Of a DNA stretch of 6,384 bases, positions 1 through 5,883 are shown one piece after another. The DNA is from Atopobiaceae bacterium UBA7016 (lineage in GTDB: Bacteria; Actinomycetota; Coriobacteriia; Coriobacteriales; Atopobiaceae). Under the pieces are notes generated by a model. That model had not been told where the DNA came from. It ran no database searches and saw only the letters and a list, made by a program, of their open reading frames with translations. The stretch lies in assembly GCA_002449555.1 (NCBI GenBank), contig DJXA01000185.1, positions 1-6,384 on the forward strand. The letters are read 5' to 3'. Made by a program: the position numbers and the translations under genes. Every line of letters begins with the position of its first letter. The stretch's first letter is position 1.

Positions 1-773
1 TGCTTGGGGTGGACGTGCGTCTGATTACGGCGTTTGGGGCTGACGAGCTGGCGGTTGCGCTTAAGGCCGGGTGTACTTCGGCGGGTATCGACATCGCGTC
101 GTCGGTGACCATTCCGTACGGCGCGACCTCAACGTATCTCTATGTGACCGACGCGGCGGGCGAGATGCAGGTAGCCATCAACGATATGGCCATTACCGAG
201 CATCTGACGCCCGACGTTCTGCTGCCCAACCTCGACCTGCTCAACCAGGCCGCGGCGGTGGTCCTCGAGACCAACCTTCCCGAGCCAACCATTGCGTGGC
301 TGGCAAACCACGTCACGGCGCCGCTTTTCTGCGACCCCATCTCAACGGTCAAAGCCCAAAAGCTCGAGCATCACGTGGGGCGCATCCATACGCTGAAGCC
401 CAACCGGCTGGAGGCGCAGCAGCTCGCCAAGGTTGACATCCACGACGAGTGGAGCCTCTCACATGCATGCGACCAGCTCCTTGAGACGGGCCTTGACCAG
501 GCGTTTGTTTCGTTGGGTGCAGAAGGGCTCCTGTGTGCCGACCATCGCCGCTCCATCCGCTTGCCGCTGGCGGCAAGCGAGGTGGTCAACACCACCGGCG
601 CGGGTGACGCCATGATGGCGGGCTTGGTTTGGGCGCATCTGCAGGGCCTTGACCTACGGGAAAGCGGCATGGCAGGGCTCGCGGCGTCGTCCATCGCCGT
701 GGCAAGCGCCCAGACGGTCAACCCATCCATGGACGAAGCGCTGCTCAAAGATAGAATGGCAACGTTGGAATAG
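1..773 (+). CDS. psuK: Pseudouridine kinase, PfkB (ribokinase) family, 5'-truncated by window edge
   Basis: The gene would phosphorylate pseudouridine to pseudouridine 5'-phosphate in the cytoplasm, the first step of pseudouridine catabolism. The reading frame is open to the left edge, with the first whole codon at base 3. The visible start reads LGVDVRLITAFG, which in PfkB kinases lies after the N-terminal strand, so roughly 50-70 residues are missing and the GTG at 9 is not the true start. Visible motifs, numbered from the valine at base 9, are YLYVTDAAGEMQVAI (43-57), DPISTVKAQKL (109-119), HTLKPNRLEA (127-136) and the C-terminal PfkB signature NTTGAGDAMMAG (194-205), whose Asp200 is the likely catalytic base. 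The DPxST and TLKPNRLEA segments fit the PsuK subgroup better than ribokinase or fructokinase. The next gene, psuG, begins 12 nt after the stop, which supports the assignment. Substrate is inferred from motifs and context; a related nucleoside kinase is the main alternative. Confidence 0.88.
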   Translation, partial: LGVDVRLITAFGADELAVALKAGCTSAGIDIASSVTIPYGATSTYLYVTDAAGEMQVAINDMAITEHLTPDVLLPNLDLLNQAAAVVLETNLPEPTIAWLANHVTAPLFCDPISTVKAQKLEHHVGRIHTLKPNRLEAQQLAKVDIHDEWSLSHACDQLLETGLDQAFVSLGAEGLLCADHRRSIRLPLAASEVVNTTGAGDAMMAGLVWAHLQGLDLRESGMAGLAASSIAVASAQTVNPSMDEALLKDRMATLE

Positions 774-785
774 AAAGGAACCACC

Positions 786-1715
786 ATGAAGAACCTGAAT
801 GCGTATCTGGACGTGTCGCCTGAGGTGGCGGCGGCCCTTGCCGAGAACCGCCCCGTGGTGGCGCTTGAGTCGACCATCATCAGCCACGGCATGCCGTATC
901 CGCAAAACGTCGAGACGGCGCTGCACGTGGAGTCCATCGTGCGCGAGCACGGTGCCGTGCCGGCCACGGTTGCCGTCATCAACGGCCGTCTGCGCGCGGG
1001 CCTCACGCCTGAGGAGATTGACTACCTGGGTCGCAAGGGCCGCGAGGTCATTAAGGTGAGCCGTCGTGACCTGCCCGTGGTGGTCGCGCGCGGCCTGGAC
1101 GGCGCCACGACGGTGGCCTCCACCATGATTATCGCCGCGCTGGCGGGCATCGAGGTCTTTGCGACGGGCGGCATCGGTGGCGTGCACCGTGGTGCCGAGA
1201 CCACCATGGACATCTCGGCCGACCTCGAGGAGCTGGCCATGACGCCGGTCATGGTGGTCTGCGCGGGCGCCAAGTCCATCCTTGACCTGGGCCTGACGCT
1301 TGAGTATCTGGAGACCAAGGGCGTGCCCGTGCTGGGCTATGGCACGGCCGAGCTTCCTGCGTTCTACACGCGCCAGTCGGGCTTTGACGTTGACTACCGT
1401 GTGGACACTCCCGCTGAGCTGGCCTCCATTTGGAACGCAAAGCGCGGCATGGGCCTCGCGGGCGGGGCGCTCGTGGCCAACCCCATTCCGGAGGAGTTCT
1501 CCATGGACAAGGCCGTCATTGACAAGGCCATCGACCAGGCACTTGCCGAGTGCGCTGAGCAGGGTATTCACGGCAAGGAGACCACGCCGTTCCTCCTTGC
1601 GCGCATCGCCGAGATCACGGGCAACGACAGCCTGGACTCCAACATCCAGCTCGTCTTCAACAACGTCGCCCTGGGCGCAGAAATTTCCAAGGAGCTTTGC
1701 TCCCTGCGTGTCTAA
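786..1715 (+). CDS. psuG: Pseudouridine-5'-phosphate glycosidase
   Basis: The enzyme cleaves the C-C glycosidic bond of pseudouridine 5'-phosphate, giving uracil and ribose 5-phosphate; it acts in the cytosol after PsuK. The protein is 309 residues, against 312 for E. coli PsuG, so it is complete. From memory, the active-site residues of E. coli PsuG are Glu31, Lys93, Asp149, Lys166 (the imine-forming lysine) and Asn289. With a constant shift of three, this protein has Glu28 (VALEST), Lys90 (EVIKVSRR), Asp146 (DISADLEEL), Lys163 (CAGAKSILD) and Asn286 (DSNIQLVFNN). The glycine-rich ATGGIGGVHRGAETTMDIS stretch (126-144) is typical of the family. The ATG start has AAAGGA at 774-779, six nt upstream. 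It is almost certainly co-transcribed with the kinase. A long perfect palindrome begins 5 nt after the stop, but no terminator with a T-run follows the gene. Confidence 0.96.
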   Translation: MKNLNAYLDVSPEVAAALAENRPVVALESTIISHGMPYPQNVETALHVESIVREHGAVPATVAVINGRLRAGLTPEEIDYLGRKGREVIKVSRRDLPVVVARGLDGATTVASTMIIAALAGIEVFATGGIGGVHRGAETTMDISADLEELAMTPVMVVCAGAKSILDLGLTLEYLETKGVPVLGYGTAELPAFYTRQSGFDVDYRVDTPAELASIWNAKRGMGLAGGALVANPIPEEFSMDKAVIDKAIDQALAECAEQGIHGKETTPFLLARIAEITGNDSLDSNIQLVFNNVALGAEISKELCSLRV

Positions 1716-1720
1716 CGGTT

Positions 1721-1787
1721 AGTGGACGTTGGGGGTAGCCCCTTTTGTCCACCGAGTGGACAAAAGGGGCTACCCCCAACGTCCACT
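1721..1787. repeat. Perfect 32-bp inverted repeat with 3-nt loop (REP/MITE-like candidate)
   Basis: Bases 1721-1752 are the exact reverse complement of 1756-1787, leaving only CGA (1753-1755) as the loop. Each arm is itself an imperfect inverted repeat: GTGGAC (1722-1727) pairs with GTCCAC (1747-1752), enclosing a GGGG-TAG-CCCC mini-hairpin (1732-1742). The right arm repeats this in mirror image (GTGGAC 1756-1761, GTCCAC 1781-1786). There is no T-run after the outer stem, so it is not a standard intrinsic terminator, although a TTTT lies after the inner CCCC. It lies 5 nt after psuG and could block read-through toward rpsA or stabilise the psu transcript. Nested symmetry suggests a dispersed palindromic repeat, but only one copy is visible here. 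Confidence 0.85.
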
Positions 1788-1814
1788 CGAACCCGTGCTT
1801 TCTCAAAAAGTCCT

Positions 1815-1842
1815 AGAAATGGGCTTCAAAAACGAGTATTGT
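1815..1842 (+). promoter_or_regulatory. Possible rpsA promoter (weak)
   Basis: A -35-like TAGAAA (1815-1820) and a -10-like TATTGT (1837-1842) are separated by 16 nt, each matching four of six consensus bases. They lie in the only AT-richer part of the gap between the palindrome and rpsA. Transcription from here would give a leader of about 140 nt. The match is modest, and other starts in the gap are possible. Confidence 0.3.
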
Positions 1843-1961
1843 ATGGAGCGCATGGGCATGGGGCCCATGTAACGTATCTGTCGGCCCCCGAGAAGCATGT
1901 AAGTTTCCAACCGCGACCGGGCGCTCGCGCCCACGCCCAAGGCAGCGATCATGTTTGATCG

Positions 1962-1985
1962 GGGCCCCGTTTTCGAAAGGGGTCC
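1962..1985 (+). promoter_or_regulatory. rpsA Shine-Dalgarno within a predicted hairpin
   Basis: The Shine-Dalgarno sequence AAAGGGG (1976-1982) lies 7 nt before the TTG at 1990 and decides that start. The same bases can be paired: 1962-1968 (GGGCCCC) with 1979-1985 (GGGGTCC, one G-U pair), then TTT (1970-1972) with AAA (1976-1978), with G1969 bulged and a TCG loop. That is a ten-pair stem covering the whole Shine-Dalgarno. A competing perfect palindrome CGGGGCCCCG (1960-1969) could free it. Translational autocontrol of rpsA is established in E. coli by a different leader structure; a similar role here is inference. Confidence 0.5.
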
Positions 1986-1989
1986 ACCT

Positions 1990-3183
1990 TTGAGTGAGAT
2001 TCAGAACTCGTCCATCTTCTCCCTGGATGATGTGTCCGATGAGGAGATGAACCAGCTCATCGACGGCACCATCACCGCCTTCGATGAGGGCGACCTGGTG
2101 ACGGGCACCGTCGTCAAGATCGAGCACGATGAGGTCCTGCTTGACATCGGCTTCAAGTCCGAGGGCGTCATTCCTTCGCGCGAGCTCTCCATTCGCAAGG
2201 ACGTCGATCCGACCGAGATCGTCGGCCTGGGCGACGAGATCGAGGCTCTGGTCCTCCAGAAGGAGGACAAGGAGGGTCGTCTGATCCTCTCCAAGAAGCG
2301 TGCTGAGTACGAGCGCGCCTGGAACCGCGTCGAGGAGAAGTTCAACGCTGGCGAGAACGTCGAGGGCGAGGTCATCGAGGTTGTCAAGGGCGGCCTGATT
2401 CTCGACATCGGCCTGCGCGGCTTCCTGCCCGCGTCCCTGGTCGACCTCCGTCGTGTCAAGGATCTCTCTGCTTACATGGGCACCCGCATCGAGGCCCGCG
2501 TCATCGAGATGGATCGCAACCGCAACAACGTCGTGCTTTCCCGTCGCGTGGTGCTCGAGGAGGCCCGCAAGGCCGAGCGCTCCGAGATTCTCTCCAAGCT
2601 CCAGCCTGGTATGCGTCTCAAGGGCGTCGTGTCCTCCATCGTGGACTTCGGTGCCTTCGTGGACCTGGGCGGCATCGACGGCCTGATCCACATTTCCGAG
2701 CTCTCTTGGAACCACGTCAACCACCCGTCCGAGGTTGTCAAGGTTGGCCAGGAGGTGGAGGTCCAGGTGCTGGACGTCGACCTCAACCGCGAGCGCATCT
2801 CCCTTGGTCTCAAGCAGACCACCGAGGATCCCTGGCGTTCGCTCGTCAAGAAGTACCCGGTTGGCGCCATCGTCGAGGGCTCCGTCACCAAGCTCGTCAC
2901 CTTCGGTGCCTTCGTTGACCTTGGCGACGGCGTTGAGGGCCTGGTGCACATCTCCGAGATGGCTCGCCAGCACGTCGACGCTCCCGCGCAGGTTTGCGCC
3001 GTGGGCGACACCGTCCAGGTGAAGGTCATGGAGATCGACCTCGACCGTCGTCGTATCTCCCTGTCCATGAAGGCCGCTGCCGAGACGCTGGGCGTCGAGG
3101 TTGAGGTCAAGCCCATGGACAAGCCCGAGGACGAGGCCGAGGAGGCTGTCGAGGAGGCTCCCGCCGAGGAGACCGCCGAGTAG
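1990..3183 (+). CDS. rpsA: 30S ribosomal protein S1
   Basis: S1 binds mRNA on the 30S subunit and helps initiate translation, especially on structured or weakly led messages. From the TTG at 1990 the protein is 397 residues with four S1 RNA-binding domains, roughly at 35-102, 121-185, 206-275 and 291-361. The last two are the most canonical (DFGAFVDLGGIDGLIHISE and TFGAFVDLGDGVEGLVHISE). The segment DEVLLDIGFKSEGVIPSREL (47-66) is typical of domain 1 in bacterial S1. The C-terminus (about 366-397) is an acidic Glu/Ala-rich tail. Four domains and this length suit actinobacterial S1 rather than the six-domain E. coli form. The TTG is chosen because AAAGGGG lies 7 nt upstream and MSEIQNSS begins the conserved region. 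An in-frame ATG at 1951 would add 13 residues of Gly/Pro/Arg-rich sequence with a weaker AAGG site. Codon use is strongly biased (GAG, AAG, CGT/CGC, GTC), as expected of a highly expressed gene. A strong terminator follows. Confidence 0.96.
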   Translation: MSEIQNSSIFSLDDVSDEEMNQLIDGTITAFDEGDLVTGTVVKIEHDEVLLDIGFKSEGVIPSRELSIRKDVDPTEIVGLGDEIEALVLQKEDKEGRLILSKKRAEYERAWNRVEEKFNAGENVEGEVIEVVKGGLILDIGLRGFLPASLVDLRRVKDLSAYMGTRIEARVIEMDRNRNNVVLSRRVVLEEARKAERSEILSKLQPGMRLKGVVSSIVDFGAFVDLGGIDGLIHISELSWNHVNHPSEVVKVGQEVEVQVLDVDLNRERISLGLKQTTEDPWRSLVKKYPVGAIVEGSVTKLVTFGAFVDLGDGVEGLVHISEMARQHVDAPAQVCAVGDTVQVKVMEIDLDRRRISLSMKAAAETLGVEVEVKPMDKPEDEAEEAVEEAPAEETAE

Positions 3184-3210
3184 TTCTCGCGCCACAAGCG
3201 TTCATGAAAT

Positions 3211-3237
3211 GAGGGCCACCTTCGGGTGGCCCTTTTC
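3211..3237 (+). terminator. Intrinsic terminator of rpsA
   Basis: GGGCCACC (3213-3220) and GGTGGCCC (3225-3232) form a perfect 8-bp stem closed by a TTCG tetraloop, followed by TTTT at 3233-3236. A3212-T3233 can extend the stem. It begins about 28 nt after the rpsA stop and faces the same way. Confidence 0.93.
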
Positions 3238-3245
3238 GTACCGAG

Positions 3246-3280
3246 ACCCGAACAAATGGGACAGGCACCGTTGTTCGGGT
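3246..3280. repeat. 10-bp perfect inverted repeat with 15-nt loop upstream of pcp
   Basis: ACCCGAACAA (3246-3255) is exactly complementary to TTGTTCGGGT (3271-3280), with a 15-nt loop carrying TGGGACAGGCACC (3257-3269). It starts 9 nt after the rpsA terminator's T-run and ends directly against the pcp ribosome binding site (GAGGGGAG, 3281-3288). It is therefore nearly the whole gap and leaves no room for a separate promoter. It could be a small dispersed repeat, an operator or a leader hairpin. The GGGACAGGCACC core resembles, from memory, palindromic repeats scattered in many bacterial genomes; I could not verify this. Confidence 0.7.
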
Positions 3281-3293
3281 GAGGGGAGATGCT

Positions 3294-3908
3294 ATGGGTG
3301 CTGCTGCACCGATACTGGTTTCTGGGTTCGAGCCGTTTGGCGGAGAGGTGGTCAACGCGTCATGGGAGGCCGTGAAGCTGCTGCCTGACGAGATGGACGG
3401 CCATCCTGTGCAGAAGCTCCTGCTTCCGGTGGAGTTTGGCCGCTCGGGCGATCTCATCGAGGAGGCCGTCGCGGAGCTGCGCCCCTCAGTTGTGATAGCG
3501 GTGGGGGAGGCAGGCGGCCGAGCACACCTGAGCGTGGAGCGCGTGGCTGTCAACCTCATGCGCGCCCGCATCGCAGACAACGCGGGGTTTCAGCCCGACG
3601 GCGAGGCCATCATCCCCGAAGGGCCCGATGCCTATCTGGCAACGCTGCCCGTGGACGCATGCGTGGCTGCCGCTCGTGCGGATGGCGTGCCTGCCGACGC
3701 ATCTGAGACAGCTGGCCTCTACGTCTGCAACCAGCTGATGTATCGAATCCTGCATGCCATCGCATGCAACAATATGCATATCAGGGCAGGCTTCATCCAT
3801 GTGCCCCACTTGCCTTGTCAGGTACTTGAAAAACAAGGAAAGCCCTTCTGTCCTGCGGATATATCAGCAAGGGGAATCGCTGCCGCGCTGCGCGCCGCCT
3901 TATGTTAA
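3294..3908 (+). CDS. pcp: Pyrrolidone-carboxylate peptidase (pyroglutamyl-peptidase I, family C15)
   Basis: This cytosolic cysteine peptidase removes N-terminal pyroglutamate from peptides. The protein is 204 residues, near the usual 210-215. It opens with the family motif LVSGFEPFGGEVVNAS (8-23), which matches the G-F-x-P-F-x(4)-VNPS pattern. The catalytic triad can be read: Glu82 in SVERVAVNL, Cys145 in GLYVCNQLMY and His169 in AGFIHVPHLP. The GEAGGR segment (71-76) is also conserved. The ATG at 3294 is chosen because GAGGGGAG lies about 6 nt upstream; the in-frame GTG at 3279 falls inside the inverted-repeat arm and has no binding site. Codon use is less biased than in rpsA, suggesting modest expression. 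No promoter is evident between the rpsA terminator and the gene, so expression may depend on read-through or an unusual promoter. No terminator hairpin follows; the next gene has its own candidate promoter 28 nt downstream of the stop. Confidence 0.95.
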   Translation: MGAAAPILVSGFEPFGGEVVNASWEAVKLLPDEMDGHPVQKLLLPVEFGRSGDLIEEAVAELRPSVVIAVGEAGGRAHLSVERVAVNLMRARIADNAGFQPDGEAIIPEGPDAYLATLPVDACVAAARADGVPADASETAGLYVCNQLMYRILHAIACNNMHIRAGFIHVPHLPCQVLEKQGKPFCPADISARGIAAALRAALC

Positions 3909-3935
3909 CGAGTCATTATCTAAAAGCAAAAGAGA

Positions 3936-3962
3936 TTGATATTCCCAAGATGTTGCTAGATT
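3936..3962 (+). promoter_or_regulatory. Likely promoter of the solute-binding protein gene
   Basis: TTGATA (3936-3941) matches five of six -35 bases. A TGC extended -10 element (3954-3956) leads into TAGATT (3957-3962), with a 15-nt spacer; an alternative -10, GATTAT (3959-3964), gives a 17-nt spacer. The region (3909-3975) is clearly more AT-rich than the rest of the window. Transcription from here would give a leader of roughly 80 nt before the ATG at 4053. Confidence 0.5.
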
Positions 3963-4052
3963 ATTAACCAGAATCCTTAGGCGGGTTTCGGTGCCTCATT
4001 CATCATGGAGGAACGACGCGCCTCAGAAACACAAATTGGGAGAAAGGTATAC

Positions 4053-5690
4053 ATGATGAGCAAGAACATGAGCCGTCGCGGCTTTGTCAAGGCTTCCGCA
4101 GCCGCTGGTGCCGCTACCATGCTGGCCGCTTGCGGCGGCAACGGTGGTTCCGACGCGGGCGATGGCGCCGGCAAGAAGGTCCTGTACTTCGGCCAGTCGA
4201 ACCCCAAAGAGGGCATCGACATGCAGAAGTCGACCAACTCGGGCGAGTCCGCAATCGCCGACTCCATCGTCGAGTCCCCGCTGCGCTGGACCGAGGACAA
4301 CGTGCTCGTCACCACGTTCCTTACCGAGATCCCGACTTTCTCCGACGATGGCCTAACCCTTCCGTGCGAGATCAAGGAGGGCGTCACCTTCCATGACGGT
4401 ACCCCGCTGACCTCCGAGGACGTGAAGTACTCCTTCGAGCGTATGTTCAAGCCCGCCACCGCTGCCAAGTCCACCTATATGTATGACGTGCTGGCTGGCG
4501 CCAAGGAGATGCTGGCCGGCGAGGCCGAGAACCTCGACGAGGGCATCACCATCGAGGACGAGCGTCACTTCACCTTCCACCTTGCCTCTCCGATGGTCAC
4601 CTTCGTCAACAACCTGGGCATTTCTTATGCCCACATCTTCCCGAAGGACGCCTGCGAGGCCGCCGGCGAGGATTGGGGCATGGGCCTCAACATGATCGGC
4701 ACCGGCAAGTACAAGCTCGCCGAGAACGATGACACCACCGAGGTTGTCCTCGTGAAGAACGAGGCCTACTATGACGGAGAGCCGGCGCTCGATGAGGTGC
4801 ACTACGTCTTCTACGACGACAACGCCACCAAGGTCAACGCCCTCAAGGCCGGCGAAATTGACTGGTGCGACCTCGACGCGGCGCTCCTGAAGGAGTACTC
4901 TGAGGATCCCGAGACCGCCGACAAGGTCGTCCTGTACGACACCCTGGGCGTCATGTTCATCGCGCTGAACAACTCCTCCGCCAACCTGTCTGACTATCGC
5001 GTGCGTCAGGCGCTCTCCCTCGCCATCAACCGCGAGGAGATCCTGAACAACATCATGGGCGGCGCTGGCAAGGTTGCCTCTGGCTGGCTCTGCCCGAGCA
5101 CTCCGGGCTGGGATGCCGACGCTCCCGATCTGGCCTATGACCCCGCTGAAGCCGAGAAGCTCCTGGCGGAGGCTGGCGTCTCCAACCTCACGCTCAAGTG
5201 CGAGACCCGCAACTCTGGCTCTTACGTCGACATCATGACGGCCGTTCAGGACATGTGGAAGGCGATTGGCGTCACGCTTGAGGTGCAGGGCGTTGACTCC
5301 GGCATCTGGTCTGAGGACCGCGCTGCTGGCAACATCGAGGTCGACTGCCTTGGCTGGTTCCCCCTGTACGCAGACGCGGACAACCACCTGTACACCTACT
5401 TCGCGCACACCTCCTCTGACACCAAGTCGGTCTTCTACCACAACGACGAGTTTGACGCCCTGGTTGACCAGGCTCGCGTTGAGCTTGACGCCGACAAGCG
5501 TGCCGACCTGTACAAGCAGGCCGAGGACATCGCCATCCGTCACGACATGGCGTGCATCCCCCTGTGGTGGCCCAAGCGCTCCTTCGTGGCCCAGCCGTAC
5601 GTGGTCAACGCCAAGGTGGGCAACCTGATCTATCACATGATTGACGTCGACGTCGACCCGACGCACCCCGACTATCCGACCGACCGCTAA
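4053..5690 (+). CDS. ABC transporter solute-binding lipoprotein, family 5 (DppA/OppA type), Tat-exported
   Basis: This would be the outside-facing binding protein of a peptide- or nickel-type ABC importer. The N-terminus carries the twin-arginine motif SRRGFVKA (7-14), an Ala-rich segment and a lipobox LAAC with Cys27. The protein should therefore be exported folded through Tat and lipid-anchored to the membrane. The linker after Cys27 is Gly/Ser/Asp-rich (CGGNGGSDAGDGAG). The mature part, 545 residues in all from the first Met, shows the family-5 signature around EIKEGVTFHDGTPLTSEDV (106-124). It also has the usual RQALSLAINREEIL segment and a C-terminal region rich in Asp and Trp (PLWWPKRSF). 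Start: GGGAGAAAGG (4038-4047) lies 5 nt before ATG 4053 and 8 nt before the adjacent ATG 4056, so either Met may be used. The in-frame ATG at 4005 would place 16 extra residues before the signal peptide and lacks a binding site. A DppB-type permease follows. The substrate cannot be told from sequence alone; codon bias suggests high expression. Confidence 0.93.
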   Translation: MMSKNMSRRGFVKASAAAGAATMLAACGGNGGSDAGDGAGKKVLYFGQSNPKEGIDMQKSTNSGESAIADSIVESPLRWTEDNVLVTTFLTEIPTFSDDGLTLPCEIKEGVTFHDGTPLTSEDVKYSFERMFKPATAAKSTYMYDVLAGAKEMLAGEAENLDEGITIEDERHFTFHLASPMVTFVNNLGISYAHIFPKDACEAAGEDWGMGLNMIGTGKYKLAENDDTTEVVLVKNEAYYDGEPALDEVHYVFYDDNATKVNALKAGEIDWCDLDAALLKEYSEDPETADKVVLYDTLGVMFIALNNSSANLSDYRVRQALSLAINREEILNNIMGGAGKVASGWLCPSTPGWDADAPDLAYDPAEAEKLLAEAGVSNLTLKCETRNSGSYVDIMTAVQDMWKAIGVTLEVQGVDSGIWSEDRAAGNIEVDCLGWFPLYADADNHLYTYFAHTSSDTKSVFYHNDEFDALVDQARVELDADKRADLYKQAEDIAIRHDMACIPLWWPKRSFVAQPYVVNAKVGNLIYHMIDVDVDPTHPDYPTDR

Positions 5691-5715
5691 GGCTCTCGGT
5701 ACGACCTTAGTAAGT

Positions 5716-5767
5716 ACGTGACATGCGGCGCCTCGGCATGAGTCCAATGCCGAGGCGCCGTTCACGT
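5716..5767 (+). terminator. Strong hairpin after the binding-protein gene (attenuator or mRNA-stabilising stem)
   Basis: A perfect 14-bp stem pairs 5726-5739 with 5747-5760 around a 7-nt loop. It can be extended below by ACGTGA (5716-5721) with TCACGT (5762-5767), across a small internal loop. Only TT follows the inner stem, and the next T-rich stretch starts near 5777, so it is a poor classical terminator. Placed between the binding-protein gene and its permease, it may cut most transcripts or protect their 3' ends, allowing more binding protein than permease. That is a known pattern for ABC operons; here it is inference. Confidence 0.6.
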
Positions 5768-5800
5768 GAGCTGGCATTTCTCGGGTTTGTTACCAGTTTG

Positions 5801-5827
5801 TTTGCATCGCGGCGCCTTCGCTACACT
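5801..5827 (+). promoter_or_regulatory. Possible weak promoter before the permease gene
   Basis: TTTGCA (5801-5806) and TACACT (5822-5827) each match four of six consensus bases, but with a short 15-nt spacer; TTGTTT (5798-5803) gives an 18-nt spacer. If real, it would give the permease genes their own transcript with a leader of about 80 nt. The evidence is thin. Confidence 0.25.
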
Positions 5828-5834
5828 GGTTGTA

Positions 5835-5883
5835 TGCAAATCCATAGCGAAAGGTGACGCGGGCCGTCACGCTTTCGATTGCA
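5835..5883 (+). promoter_or_regulatory. Leader hairpin upstream of the permease gene
   Basis: CGAAAG-GTGACG (5848-5859) pairs with CGTCAC-(G)-CTTTCG (5865-5877), giving 12 pairs with one bulged G and a 5-nt loop. TGCAA (5835-5839) can also pair with TTGCA (5879-5883) as a lower stem. GAAAGG (5849-5854) is alternatively complementary to CCTTTC (5890-5895), just before the permease ribosome binding site, so two exclusive folds are possible. It matches no riboswitch class I recognise. Confidence 0.4.

Noticed and set aside
654..1571. 305-codon minus-strand open frame opposite psuK and psuG
   Set aside because: It spans two real genes on the other strand and is rich in His/Arg/Gly with no domain; no ribosome binding site or operon context.
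1721..1787. Palindrome as a conventional intrinsic terminator of psuG
   Set aside because: The outer stem is not followed by a T-run on either strand; the inner TTTT follows only a 4-bp stem. A termination role is possible, but the standard signature is absent.
1857..1869. CATGGGGCCCATG palindrome in the rpsA leader as an operator
   Set aside because: Six-base arms around a single base in a GC-rich leader; no second copy or known operator match, so chance is a fair explanation.
1722..1958. 78-codon plus-strand open frame in the psuG-rpsA gap
   Set aside because: It starts inside the palindrome, has no ribosome binding site, and its composition looks non-coding.
1813..3195. 460-codon open frame on the minus strand opposite rpsA
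   Set aside because: It is the complement of a strongly biased GC-rich gene. Its translation is low-complexity Leu/Asp/Gly/His sequence with no family motif, while the plus strand encodes unmistakable S1 domains.
3279..3293. GTG start five codons upstream for pcp
   Set aside because: It lies in the arm of the inverted repeat with no upstream binding site; GAGGGGAG is correctly spaced for the ATG at 3294.
4005..4052. ATG 4005 as start of the binding protein
   Set aside because: No binding site upstream, and the extra 16 residues would precede a well-formed Tat lipoprotein signal; the site at 4038-4047 serves ATG 4053 or 4056.
4353..5777. 474-codon open frame on the minus strand opposite the solute-binding protein gene
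   Set aside because: Same cause: antisense of biased codons gives Val/Leu/Gly/Asp-rich sequence without recognisable domains, and the plus strand is a clear family-5 binding protein.
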